NCBI GenBank assembly: GCA_005784505.1 | Contig: VCAZ01000008.1 | Coordinates: forward strand, 5,691,763-5,755,762 | Reading direction: 5' to 3' | Origin: Bagarius yarrelli | Lineage: Eukaryota; Chordata; Actinopteri; Siluriformes; Sisoridae | DNA: 64,000 bases | In this document: positions 1 to 12,284 of the stretch, piece after piece | Numbering within the stretch: position 1 is the stretch's first letter | Layout: the number at the start of each line of letters is the position of its first letter | Position numbers and translations under genes: made by a program | Notes under the pieces: model-generated | Told to the model about the DNA's origin: nothing | The model's input: the letters and a program-made list of their open reading frames with translations, nothing else | Database searches by the model: none

Positions 1-1775
1 CGTAACAATGAAGATTGATATGTTGTTAAAGAATAAGCCCTTATTTTGAAAAAAATGAACAATTTATGTGTTTTGACTACTTTTTGTATGTGTATGTAGA
101 AGGCCTCATCTATTAATTTTGCCTGGGGCCCCCACTTCAACTTGGTTTGCCTCTGCTTGTAACCCATTCTTCTTTTTCTTTTTTCCTCAGTTTTCAAACA
201 AAGGGGGGCATTTTCTGTTTCTGTGCATTAGAAATCTTTTCATAGGGAGCAGAACAGCTGCTGGAGACAGGAGGTTCCGTTGTGACTGTTGACAGACGTG
301 CCAGCTTGTTGTGGCACCACTAAAACAAAGCCAGTCACGGTCATGACCTTGCTGGAAAAAGAGAAAAAACTTAAACCTGCACAAAGCAAGATTGCATTAA
401 AAAATGCTCATTTCATAGCCTGCTTTGGAAATCCCAGTTCTTTTTAGTTTTTTAAAAACCTGTGATTGCATATTTAAAACTTTTTTTTTATTCTTTGACA
501 TAAGAGCAATATGTTAAAAAAGTTTTTTTTAGTAGTTGTTACATTACATTAAATCCCACATTATCTTTACATTATTGTCACTTATAATATTTCTAAATTT
601 TACTTTGAATTTTACTAAATTTTACTAATCATTTCTTTTTTAGTAATTTTTATTCTTACCTATGTGCTTTAGGAAATACAGTATTATAACACACTTTATG
701 CAAAGTCTGACAGTGACATTTTAATGTAGAGTTTAATGTTTGCACAGTGAGGTGTTAAAACCAAAATTGCACATTGTTGGTGTTAAGACGTCAGCTGTAA
801 CTACAGTTTTACGTGCTGCTCGGTCAGTTGCAGGCGATATTTACTCAAGAAATGTACAAAACCTAAGGCGTGTCCTAGTTACACACAGTCCTGACCTTAA
901 GTCTGGTATTTAAAATTAGTACTGCATCAAACACATAAAGTCACCCAGACATTTAGTCTATTAAAAATACTATCACAGACTAGAATTCAACAGCATTTAA
1001 CACAAATTAGAATTTACTAACACCTGAAACTAACTGACAAATTTGGTTAAATAAAAGAAAAAAACAGTGGTTGGTTCCCCTTCAGGAACTCGAGCTGCAT
1101 CAAGCTGCTTTGGAAACGCCCTTTTATAGCCTTTGGCCTCAAGTATGTAGAAAATCTGTTAAACCGATAAGCATTATGCCACATACATAATAAATAATAA
1201 ATAACTAAAAGAATAAGAATGGGGCTCCCTGGCGGATCAGCATAGGACAGGCCTTGTCTAGCCCCTTGGGCCTCGCTCAGGCTGTGGAAGTCCGTTTTGG
1301 TGATTCTTCCCCCAGAGAGAGAACCAAGCATTGGTTATTTTTTTTTTTCAAGAATGTGGATAATAAGAGAATAAGGGGAGTGTGGACTCGCCACCATGCT
1401 TCCCAGCGTATAAGAAGCTTGTGGAGATTGTAGAGGAGCAGCTAGGCTTAGCATCAAAAAGAAAGCTGAACAGCCAAGAGTAGCAACAGTCAACTAATAA
1501 GTAAGTTGGACGAGCACCATCTGATAGCCAAGGTGCAGCCTCAACCTAAGGGCTTTCTTTTATTTCCAGGCCTCCACACCAAGGTGTAAAATTCTGTGAA
1601 TAAGCATTTCGGTTCACCATGCTGACTTGTCACAATAGATCTTAAGGACACATACTTTCATACATCTATCCTTTGTTAACACAGGATGTTTCTGAGGTTT
1701 GGTTTCGGGTGCAACGCATTCCTATGTACATTAACAGAGCTGCCCTATGAAGAATTTCATACGGGCAACATTTTA
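1..1775. other. Non-genic AT-rich spacer
   Basis: No gene is supported. At about 1060-1345 there is a dispersed-repeat-like piece (TTCAGGAACTCGAGCTGC, later GGGCCTCGCTCAGGC) of a kind scattered in fish genomes and possibly related to the element at 1776. The rest is AT-rich with homopolymer runs. Confidence 0.45.
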
Positions 1776-2023
1776 GGTCACGTATGTAAATATACTCCCT
1801 GAGGGGAACGAGAGGCTGCATCACTTGCCATACCTCCAGCATCGATGACTATGCTAAATGCAAGCTTATCGCATTGGTTGATAACATCACCCGCACATTG
1901 CGTAACGCTTTTTGATTAAACAGATTTCACATGTGCTTTAGGCCAAAGTTTATGAAAGGGCAATCCCAAAGCATCTTGACACAGCGTCTTGTTCCCTTAA
2001 AAAACATGGTTACATACATAACC
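1776..2023. mobile_element. Short element with about 45-bp terminal inverted repeats (MITE-like)
   Basis: The left end reads GGTCACGTATGTAA then CCCTGAGGGGAACGAGAGGC. The right end, reverse-complemented, reads GGTTATGTATGTAACC then AAGGGAACAAGACGC. The two ends align over about 45 bp with gaps. The interior of about 160 bp has no coding capacity. Related ends occur near 21.28-21.42 kb. The superfamily is not identified. Confidence 0.55.
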
Positions 2024-2302
2024 TGTGTCGTCAGCTTATACTTTATGTCATGTGTGTGTGTTTTTTAATGAAACATTAACAATGACACTGGTATTATTTG
2101 TTTGATTTCACATCTTTATAATAAGTATAGAATAAAATATTCACACGCAGGTCATATTAACTTAATCAAATACCTGTTTTTATTTACATCTGTGTAATTT
2201 GTTATGGGTGCTATATTGTATGAAATAGAATACTAGAATTGTGGACCAGGACAGTCTTCTCCCAAAGAGTAAAGCACACAGTTGTCTGGAACGCCTTTGT
2301 AT

Positions 2303-2481
2303 TTACATTTTTAGCATTTGGCAGATGCCGTTATCCAGAGCGACACACATTTATGTTATTTATACAACTGAGCAATTAGGGGTTAAAGATTGCTCAGGAG
2401 CGCAACAGTGGTAGCTTGGTGGAGCTGGGAATCGAACCCACAATCTTCGGATTGGTAGTCCAACACTTTAGCCACTTTCCC
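2303..2481 (-). mobile_element. tRNA-derived SINE, copy 1
   Basis: Antisense copy of the window's main SINE. From right to left it shows a tRNA-like head with B box GGTTCGATTCC, a body with GAGCAATC and a tail (CGCTCTGGATAACGGCATC). The head is damaged at its outer edge. Confidence 0.85.
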
Positions 2482-3624
2482 AAGTAAAAGAAGGCTGAAA
2501 AATAGTTTGGAGTATAAATTTGGAGAATAGATTATGCACTCGACATATTTTCATAGAATCATTGTGAGGTTTTTATTTAGATTAGTCCTCTATTTTGTAC
2601 TTATTCTGTAATAAACAATTTCTTCACAGGTAGTTTTGTTAGTCATTTTCACAGAAATACAGACCCGAAACATGCCCAACTACCCAGGAGGCAATGTTAA
2701 ACTTTTACTGTGGGAGAGAATTAGCTAACACTTTTATCAGACTATTACACTAAAACTGAATGTATGTTTTTAGACTGTACTAGTCTAAAAAACTAGATAT
2801 GTAGCTACTAAATAGAGACAGCATATGCAGCTACTTGTTACAAACACATGCTTGTCTTATTGTGGAATAATCTAGCCATAGTGGGTTAACAGAGTTGTTA
2901 AACATTGTCCCAGGAGACCGTAACTGTTTAGTGCTGTTGGATTTTTTGTAGAGTTGTGTGCGTGTCCCCATATTCCCTCTTCATTAACCCACTGAGAGGC
3001 AGCAGGAGGTGACGGATGTTTGCCAATAGAAACTTTATTTAATCAGCTCCAAACAATTCTCCCAACCTTCTCCCACACACTCTTCTTTTAGCACTCAGTG
3101 TTGGGGATGAGGCATTTTTTCCATTCTTTTGGGGAAAACTTTGTTAAAGTAGTGCAAGAACTTCTGTAACAGTCAAGGAGAAGAGTAGGCCAGAGAATAG
3201 CCTAAGGCTTTCATGGCCCTCTTTTCCTGTGTTAGAACACATTACATAAGTGTATTGAGCCCAGAAGCTAAGACTGGTCTCCCGGTTGCATCCTGGGATA
3301 TATTGTGCATGTGTGTACATGTGTGTGTGTGTGTAGCGACAGACGTGCAGAGCTTTAAATAGTTATAATCCTGCCCCTTACCCTCATAAACACACTTTTT
3401 TGGCCCTGATTCCTCTAACCAAGCACTTGGATGATTTATAACAGGCCAAACTACATCTCATATCTGGTGCGTGCAGGGTAATAAAATCCAAATCAGTTGT
3501 GTTTGTGGGCTTGCACTTTTTATGAGCTATTTGTGCCAGTAGCTCTAATCTTAACATCGAGGGGGAAACGTGTAATGCAGAAATCTATGCAGAAATACAA
3601 AAAATAAGCAAACTTAACACATAA
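2482..3624. other. Non-genic spacer
   Basis: No gene or clear repeat was recognised. A short GT run lies at about 3318-3335. The rest is AT-rich unique-looking sequence. Confidence 0.45.
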
Positions 3625-3799
3625 TTACATTTGCCAGACGCCCTTATCCAGAGTGAATTACATTTATCTCATTTTTACAAGTGAACAATTGGGGGTTACA
3701 GGCCTTGCTCAGGGGCCCAGTGGTGGTGGAGCTGGAAGTCGAACCCACAATCTTCGGATTGGTAATCCAACACCTTAACCATGAGCCACCACTTCCCCA
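3625..3799 (-). mobile_element. tRNA-derived SINE, copy 2
   Basis: Near full-length antisense copy: a head ending TGGTTAAGG with B-box-like GGTTCGACTTCC, the body GGGCCCCTGAGCAAGGCC and the tail ATAAGGGCGTCTGGCAAATG. Confidence 0.85.
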
Positions 3800-4609
3800 C
3801 ATTTAGCTAATAATTAATTACCAGTACATGCATTATGTTTTGGCAGAAAATTGTTTTATATGCATATCAGTTTAGCTTTTTTTATAATGCACCAGCTTCA
3901 TATATTTATTATTTTTTAACCAATTTTTTTGTCTTTTTGGCATTATAGAGAACAGAGAGTTTTTTTGCTATAGCAATGACCAATAAAGATGCATAAATAT
4001 GTCCTTGTGGAAGCAGAAAGCCCTCAATAAATTATGTAACATGTTGTAGATGAAGCTACATTCTGCATGTTGTTTACAAGGCTGCAAGTCATGCTACTCT
4101 TTGCTAACCAGACACAAGGGAATCTGGGGGTTATTTTGGTTTTTTTCTAGGTTATAATACACCATGTACAGTACACATGCTTACAAAACACTACATTATA
4201 AATAGTCAACTTAAAAAAATCTATTAAACCTAAAAAAAATAACAACACATGCATAATATAAGCAATACACACTCATAGGTTCCTTTAGGAACACCTGCAC
4301 ATTTATTTATCTATTCGGACAATTCAGTGCAAATTTTACAGAGCCAGGTCAAAAGCTAAAATTAATGTTTACAACAAACTTTAGTATAAAGAAAAAGTCT
4401 GATCTCTGTTACTTTAACATCTGGCATGGTTTGTGATTGCTGATCTCTTTGGATTTTTACATCAGGTTTCACTTCAGTCAGCTGTAAATAGGGATCTAAA
4501 GATGTCATGGTGCAGACTTACGATTAACCCAAGAAAAGTCCTGACCTTGAGGTGCATCAGCCTTTTAAAGTTTTTTTGTCTACAACAATTGTTAAGAGTA
4601 ATTATTTGA
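3800..4609. other. Non-genic AT-rich spacer
   Basis: No gene, RNA or recognised element; homopolymer A and T runs only. Confidence 0.45.
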
Positions 4610-4885
4610 GTTACTATAGCCATCCTGGCAGCTTAAACAAAGCTAGCTTTATTCCTCTGACCCCTCTTATTATCAAGCAGACTTGTAGGAGATTAGCAGT
4701 TTCCGAAATACTTAAACAAGCTTATCTGTCACCAACAGTTAAAGTCAAAGAAACACTTTTTCCTAATTCCCGATGTTTAATGTGAGCTCTTGACCTGGAT
4801 CTGCATGATTTTAGGCATCATGCTGCTGCCACATAATTGGCTGAATAAAACATTTTATGAAAGTACAGGCATGCTATTGTTAAAC
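4610..4885 (+). mobile_element. Dispersed repeat (GGAGATTAGCAGTTTC family), copy 1
   Basis: Shares an ordered series of words with the copy at 60.3-60.7 kb: GAGAT.AGCAG, ATAC.TAAAC.A, CACCAAC, AAAGTCA, GATTTTAGGCATCATGCTGC, CACAT.A.TGGCTGA and a TACAGG end. This matches a widespread fish DNA-transposon-derived repeat. No intact coding region. Confidence 0.6.
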
Positions 4886-6289
4886 GCACAGTAAATAGGA
4901 TATTTTAGCATATTACCTTTAATCTGACTGCATTCATCCTTATACAGGAAACAAAGAAAAGTCTAAGACTATAAGAGACACTGGATAAAAACAGACAAAT
5001 TTTACGGCTTGTCTTTATACTTTTTTTTTTTTATTGTTGCTTTATTTGTATAAAAGCAACAATACTATTTCATCACCTGTGTATGATTTGTTAAGGGTTT
5101 TTTTCTAAATAAATATTATGTAAAAAAATAACACCCTTTGCAGTGAGAAAAATAATGATATTTGCACAGTTTGGCTAGTGTTCTGTTGTTTACATAGTGC
5201 AAAAATAGATGTATTCAGAATTCACAAGTATTTGCAGAATTTGCAATTTGCACCAAATGACCCTACAAGTGGAAAATAAAAGGATAATAAACTCTGACCC
5301 CGTTCTGGCCATGACTCAGAATAAATCATCCTGCACTGCACTGCATCTTAGACTCTATCAACAGAGATAGAGGCAGAATGTTTCTCTGCGTTCATGACCA
5401 TATGTCCCTTATCAGTGACCCTTCCCCCCTTTTTGTTGACTTTTTTAAAACTCTCAGTACCTCCTTTTGTCCGGACGGACCACATCTTGCAAAGGAGAGC
5501 CGTATGTTTGCATGTGTGACTCTGTGTGTGCATGTTTGTCTGAATGACAATGATGCTTTGTCTCTTGCATTCTAGCCTCCAGCCCATAATGGAGTTTTTT
5601 AAGCCAGTATGTGTTGGGATTTGAGACAAGGGGGCCTCATCTTCGAGTCAAAAATATGACAGCTTGCAGATATGCAACTACTCCTACACTTTCTCTCTCT
5701 TTTACACACATACGCACACACATGCACACGGTTGCTTTTGATTATATAGAATCTTTCACTGATAGTATAATTGTAATTCGGCTATCTCTGCTAGTCCTCT
5801 CTGTCAGGTGGTTATACTTGATGTTTGAAAGGATTTGTGAATATGATGTTTTATCATGTTTTAACAAATATTTATCGTGTCCTATTATTAACTGCCCAAT
5901 AAACTACAGGCTTATGGGTTATAACTGAGAATGATATTAATATTATTAGTATTTGTATGGTTTGTTCACTGTTTGCTATTCTATACAAAAAAATTAGGTT
6001 AAAGGAAATGTTAAATTGAAGCCTGAAAAAGCTGACTTGACAAATTTTACAATCAGAAATGGTAAAAAATTCTTTAGAGCACGGGCACCATATATCATTT
6101 AGTGTTATCTGATGTTAATAGTATGTATGGCATGTCTTGAAACATCGTAAATATTTTTAAATATAAATAATATAATAATAATCCCACCCAGTATAAAATT
6201 TTACTAACCATATTTTGTAAAATGATCATACTACATATATCACTTGATATTGTATAATATGATCATATTAATATATAACTTTAATAATA
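4886..6289. other. Non-genic spacer
   Basis: No gene was recognised. Short overlapping ORFs on both strands around 5350-5930 are without family features. Confidence 0.45.
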
Positions 6290-6470
6290 GCGATAATAAT
6301 TTTATTTATAGAGCTCATTCAAATACAACCTAGGTTGGTCTAGGTGCTTTACAAGAAAATAAAAACCTCAGTGAATACAATAAAAGAGTAAGAAAGTAAA
6401 CTGACCGCTAGGATCAAAAGAATACAGCAGAAGAAACAGTATAACATACTAAGAATTATAATAAGCCAAA
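6290..6470 (-). repeat. Dispersed repeat fragment (TTTATTTATAGAGC...CTTTACAAG)
   Basis: AATAATTTTATTTATAGAGC followed by ACC.AGGTTGGTC and GTGCTTTACAAG is a pattern common at the antisense 3' end of fish LINE/SINE-type repeats. A related but distinct piece lies at 37.43 kb. No coding content. Confidence 0.45.
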
Positions 6471-8512
6471 AAAAACATACCATTTTCTTCTTTTTAATGT
6501 GAAGTAAATGCATGCATGTAGTCCATGTTTCTTTTTCCCTAATGAAAAACTCTTTCTGGACTTTTTAACTGTTTATAATTACAGTCATGTTACGGAACAT
6601 CTGTAAGATAAGTTACTTCCTGCGAGTTATCATTTATGTTATAGCTGTAAGAAACAGTCACTCCCTTCACAGTATTTCCTGTATTATCTCTGGAAGTTTA
6701 TAAGCCTAAAAGATGGCTCGTAATGAGAAACTGGACAGCACCTCCTCTGTCCTGTCTGAAAAAATTCTGAATGTTACAATTTAGATTTAGACTGTAAATA
6801 TTACATAAACATCGTCCAACAGAAAAGTTTATTACATTAAAGATGATTCTTTTTTCTTTGTCAAACATCCTGTTAAAAAGGTCTTGTGTATGAACTGCTA
6901 CTATACGAACAATAACAGAACAGAACTAAAGCTGGAAGCAGCGAAAGGGCCCTTGTACCCAGGCTCACTGCTGCCTGGTGGTTTTATAAAAACGGTAAAT
7001 GGTGAGCGATATGCATTAAAATGGTAAATTTAGCTAACTTCCTGCTGCAAGCTTGAGAATGACTATAACAATACAATTTTTTGTAGGTATTTCTGTCATT
7101 TTTGTGTAGTTATTGTCGTCACAGGGAAGGATCAGACATTGTATGCCTGAGCTATAACATCATCCTGTTTAATGGCAAAACATCAGAATTGATCAGACTG
7201 CCACAGACACACCCTTTAACAAAACATTTAACATCACAAAGGAATTTAGATTTGGTGTGGATCTGATTAAATCTATTGGAGAAGTTTGTTAAGATACAAC
7301 ACATGGGAAAAGCCCAAAATATCACCAAATTTGCTGAGGAAATTTAAAATAACAGACTTCCTGTTGGGTTTTTGAATATTGACACAGGGAAAACCTATAT
7401 CAGATGTTGCGAAGTTTCATGACTTTTTGAGCATATTTGGCTCTCAAAAATGTAGAAAAAATATATTTTCTAATCACTTACAATAGAGTCCTGTGACCAC
7501 TGATGCTCGGGCCCTAAATAGATTAATAATATAAAGCCACTGTTTACATTATAGCGGAAACGTTGTTATAGAAATCTAATCGGTGCTTTTGTATTTGAAA
7601 AATCCACCAGTAATTAAATGCGTTTTATCATTCATAGACAGATAATGCAGAATGCTGAACAATGTTTGTTTTGCCTGCAAACGTCTTTATAAAAAAAAAG
7701 TCTAAAGATAAGATATGAAGAATTATTGCACTGTTATGAGCTAGAAAAAAAACTATGCACCACATGATTAACCTGACCTAACCTGCTCTGTCTATTATAT
7801 TGTTCTTCCTTTCTGTTTGTCTGTGTATCAGCAGCTGCTCCAGCTGATCGCTCTCTTTGGCTCCCTGCAATCTGCCCTACAGCTGCTACAATTACCGTCA
7901 GAGGGCAAATCTTAACTGGATACTCTTCACTAAACACAGGGCTCCTCTCTGTCTTTCTCTTCTACCCTCTTTCTTTGGTTGCTACCACACTGTATCTCTT
8001 TCTCTAAGGCAATTCTGCAAGCTAAACAGAGTCATTGTTGTTGGCTTGATAGACACTATAAAAAGCAGACTTTGTTCTGTGTTCTTGATGATCTCTTTCA
8101 CTCATTTCTCTCTCCCTCGCTGCCCTTCTCTCTCGGCCTGAACAGCAGATGGTTAATGATTCATCAACTGGTTTGGTGTGCAGCACACACGCTTGTGTCA
8201 GTGTGCAGTTACTGTGGACGTGATAGTCAGCAGCATGGTGTGTATGCACGTGTATGTGTGTGTGTGCATGCTGATGAGCATGTTGGTGAAAGGAGTAATT
8301 TGTTTGTGCAATGCTGATGCTCTCAGAAGCAGTCAGAGAATATTAATCAGGCTATTTTTATGAATTGTTATTATTTGTTTTAAGCCGAGAGGATTTTATT
8401 AAAATAACTTCTTTTATTTTATTCGTCATAAATATTCATCATATCATCAGAAGATTTGCATTCACTAGAGTCTATCAATGATAGTGTGGTATCTGCTTGG
8501 AACACACTGTAC
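6471..8512. other. Non-genic spacer
   Basis: No gene is supported. A pyrimidine-rich stretch at about 7800-8140 gives overlapping ORFs on both strands, none with recognisable family features. Confidence 0.45.
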
Positions 8513-8666
8513 CTTTACATTTACAGCTTTTGGCAAACGTTCTTTCAGAGTGGCTTACATTTATCTTTTATTTATACAACTGAGCATTAGAGGGATGAGA
8601 GCCTTGCTCAGGAGCCCACAGTTGTAGTTGGTGGTGCTAGGAATCAAACCCCAGTCTTTCTGGCTT
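8513..8666 (-). mobile_element. tRNA-derived SINE, copy 3 (diverged)
   Basis: Tail, body (GAGCCTTGCTCAGGAGCCCA) and the start of the head (GTGCTAGGAATCAAACC) are recognisable. The outer head, including the A box, is lost. Confidence 0.7.
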
Positions 8667-8710
8667 TGTAAAAAGTATACTGATGAGTTTATGACACCTA
8701 GCGTTTTATA

Positions 8711-8790
8711 AATATATATACAAAATTATTGGGACACCTGACCATAAAATCTATTCCAGATCTAGTTTTACTCTTGATCCTATAACAAAC
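8711..8790 (+). mobile_element. 5' fragment of the GGACACCTGACCAT repeat family
   Basis: TTATTGGGACACCTGACCAT followed by CCAGATCTAGTTTTACTC parallels the beginning of the longer copy at 33.9 kb (ACCCCTGACCATCAC, CCAGATTTAGTCTTCC). The family resembles Tc1/mariner-derived fish MITEs. Confidence 0.45.
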
Positions 8791-9118
8791 CTCATACATC
8801 TGAAAATGCTTTTTTTTACTATATTTTTGGTTGGACTGCCAGAATAAGAATAGTCTTCATGTTAATGATGCAATCGTTATAGAGCGCTCTTCTACTGCAT
8901 TTAAGTGGAACTTACCTAAAAAGTATTGTTGCAAAACATTGTAGCATTGACTGATTGGACAAACTAGTTTTACTTGAATGTTAATGTATAATTATCTGAA
9001 AATAATTGTCTTTGAAATGTCAAATTAAAATAAACACAGTTGAAAAAAATTGTTAAAATGTTTGTCTTAAATCTCTGGGGGTTTAAAATCCTGTATGTAT
9101 ATATATATATATGTGTGT

Positions 9119-9330
9119 ATTGCATGTTCTTCCTGTGCATCCTCTAGTTGCTCCTGTCTTCTTACCTGGTCCAAGGATGTGTAGGTTGATTGACATGTTT
9201 AAATTGCCCTTGTGAGGGTTGGATCCCTCCAGGGTTTGCCCCAGGACCCCTGACATAGGCTTCAGTTACCCCCACACCCCACACACACAATCCTGAATAG
9301 GACAAAATACACAGAAAATGGATAAATGAC
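9119..9330 (+). repeat. CACGGTGG-type dispersed repeat, internal and 3' fragment
   Basis: Contains TGCATGTTCTTCCTGTGC, GTAGGTTGATTGACATG, AAATTGCCC and a terminal GAAAATGGATAAATGA, in the same order as the full copies at 47.05 and 61.56 kb. The 5' tRNA-like head is absent. Confidence 0.6.
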
Positions 9331-11337
9331 TACATACAAATGTATATTTTAATGCCTTTTATTGAGTACATTAATCATCAAAATAAAATCGGAAGTCTTA
9401 CAGCATGTTGATTGAAAAAATTCAAGAATCTGCTACTATGTTTTTTGTCTTTATGGTTATACCCCAACATCAGCTCCGTGATCCATTTTAAAACTCTCCT
9501 GCTGGCGCCTCATCTTAATTTTTCTTCTATGCCTTTTGAGCGGAAACAGACTCTTCGTCTATTCTCTTCCTGCTGCTTACAATAAAAGGAAGTAAGAGGC
9601 TAAGAGCAAAGCCACTGCGTGTTTGTGTGTGTTGTTATCCATTTTAGGACAGCCTGTTTTGAACAACAGTGTGAAGAAAGAGAGAAAGAGGGAGCGAGTC
9701 AGAGAGAGAGAGAAAGAGAGATAATATACTCAATGGAAAGCACAATATTGCTCAATAACATGCCAGAGTCCAGTTATATTTATTTTAGAAAGGCCAGTCA
9801 GTTTCCTGTTGCCCTACAAAAAAATTCAGGTTATGCTGAAGATAGATAGCTACATACCAAAGCAATGTCCACCCTTAGCAGCCATGGACTACAGTGTCCT
9901 GCTGGGTTCAATGGATAAGCAGATGGAGCTTAAGGCCCAAACCCAGCAGGACACACAGGAATCAAATCAGTATGCACAGTTTGGAAGCTGATAACTGATT
10001 CTAGATCAGAATTCTGCTGATAACATCTTGTGCAGTTGGCTTGATATAAAACGGAAGGCTTTTATGCATGTTCTTCAGTTTCTCTCAGTCTGTTTTGATA
10101 TTCACAGATGAGTGATACAAGCTGGTTTATACCTGGAAGTTTACCTGTGGGGCAAATTTTAACTTTTTATTAATTGACAATAACCTAAAATATTGGCAGA
10201 CCAACAAGGCATAAAGCCTTTTCTGTTATTAAAATATAAGATGTTGTGCGTTAGCTGTGGAGTTACAGGTGTTGTTCAAACATGTGCACTTGTGAAATTA
10301 TGGACTCCTTTTTTGCCACAGAAGTGAAACCCAAAACCTACACAACCATGACATCAGGGACAACAGAAAAAGAAGATGTCTTAAAATGCCAAATAAAATT
10401 CGCACAAACTGGTCATGCCAGTAGATGACATGCAACTGTGGGGCAGCCTAAATACACAACACCTGTGAAATTAGGTTTAGTTGTTAATTGTTAAATTTCA
10501 TAGCAAATACATTTTCATTGCAATTAACTGTAACAATAATTTCAGATGTCCAACTCTAAATCAAAATAATGTCTTTAATCCAAAGACAGCCACAAAATGC
10601 CACATGATGTTTTTACTACCAGGCACCATCAAACTCTACAACTGCTCCCCTTTTCAGAATGGATCAAAACTGACACAATGAACACTATTAATGTGTTATT
10701 AGATGCACTATTTCACAATGATCATTATATGCCATAAAGACTTGCTATAAATACTAAAACCTCTTGACTCCTCGTTGAGAAAAAAGAAAACTGTCGAGTT
10801 TGAAGTGTGTAAAAGAAAAGTGTAGTAAAATGAGCATAGAATTGGTTTAAATATCTTAAATCTATTTATTTGTAATCTTATAATAAGAAATAATTATAAA
10901 AATCAATTTAAATTAGAATCATTTTCTAGAATGTTGGCTAATTGCAGCATGACCATGAAAACATCTGTTTTTATACTCGAACTTGCCGCTGCAGGTGTCG
11001 CCCTGTGTAATCTTTGCCAGGGACGGACTTAGTGATTTGGGGGCCCTTAGCGATTTCAGGTATGTGGTCGCAACATTCTTGTATGCACACTTGGTAACCC
11101 TTACTTTGTGGTCTCTTTCTTAAAACAATCAACCTTTTTCTCCACATTTGAAAAAAAAAAATGTGTGTCAAATAGTTTGTGTGATCAGGAAATACAAATA
11201 AATTTACTAATTAAAAAAAACCCCACAAAATTTACAAACCAAGTATTTCCTTTTATATTACATAAAATTATGCCCAGAAATCAGCTTTATTAAGGCTGTA
11301 GGTACATACCTAATGGAATGTTCCACTGATCCATAAG
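9331..11337. other. Non-genic spacer
   Basis: No gene was recognised. A short GA-rich stretch lies at 9675-9722. A piece at about 11020-11110 (GGGACGGACTTAGTGATTTGG) resembles the edge of a common fish repeat, but is too short to assign. Confidence 0.4.
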
Positions 11338-11706
11338 GTGGCAAATTCGTGTGACTGTAATAATTATGTTACAACTAATATATTTTACATGCTTTATTCC
11401 CCTAGGACACAAGGTAGGTCTGCTTCAAGACTTTTCTCTGTTCTGGCACTAAGATGCTGGAATGAACTTCCCATCAATGTCAGAACAGCAGAGTCACTGA
11501 CTGTCTTCAGGAGGCGTTTGAAAACTCATCTCTTTCTTAAATACCTTGCCCTTGACAAAAACGTACTCTTTCAACAGTTTATTGTTGTCGTTACACACTA
11601 TTTGTGATCTATTGTATTAGTATCGAGCTGTTTAATGATGTGACTCAAAGCACTTTTTGTACGTCGCTCTGGACAAGAGCATCTGCTAAATGCTGTAAAT
11701 GTAAAC
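11338..11706 (+). pseudogene. LINE relic: reverse transcriptase C-terminal segment plus 3' tail
   Basis: The + frame encodes a segment with SPRTQGRSASRLFSV, then LRCWNELPINVRTAESLTVF and RRRLKTHLF, the typical C-terminal end of fish non-LTR (L2/CR1-like) reverse transcriptases. The 3' tail (11659-11706) reads GTACGTCGCTCTGGACAAGA, ATCTGCTAAATGC, TGTAAATGTAAA. The catalytic part of the polymerase is missing, so this is a 5'-truncated dead copy. Its tail matches the tail of the SINEs here, suggesting this LINE type mobilised them. Confidence 0.8.
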
Positions 11707-12284
11707 GTATATAAACTTATGGGTGTTTGTTAGGTGCCCTAAGCAACTGCCTACCTCACTTGTTGATTACGCCTTCTCCTGATCTTTGAAGAAAGCATTT
11801 TTTTATTCCTACTCTGTTGTTTCAAAATCTGTTTTATAAGGTTGCCACACACATAGAATCGTTTTCCACACATATCGCTCCCTCAGTATCATGTTCTATC
11901 TGGGTGCATACACAGTGGAATGTTAGACCGAACCTAATAATCGTTTTAAGATGGGCTTAATGAACAGAAAGCAGTCAAATATCTGCCTTATTATATCATT
12001 TTTGACAATTACATGCTAGAACAAGCATAAATGTTCTGGTTAAATATTATTTGGTAATTATTATTTTTCTTTTAATTGTTATTTTTGTTATTCTAAATGA
12101 AAATAAAATAGGTAGAGCATTGAAACAGCAGATATAAAAACACAAAAGAATTGAAAGTTGAAAAATTGAAAGTCAGTTAACTTAAAATTAAATGGTAAAA
12201 TCAGCTGACAGTGAATAACTATTTTAATCCATGACATCATTTAAGAACAAAAAAAGCCATAACATCTAAATCTAAATTATATTG

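Noticed and set aside
1398..1500. Possible exon-like stretch after CACCATG at about 1390
   Set aside because: No sustained frame or splice pair; it adjoins repeat-like sequence.
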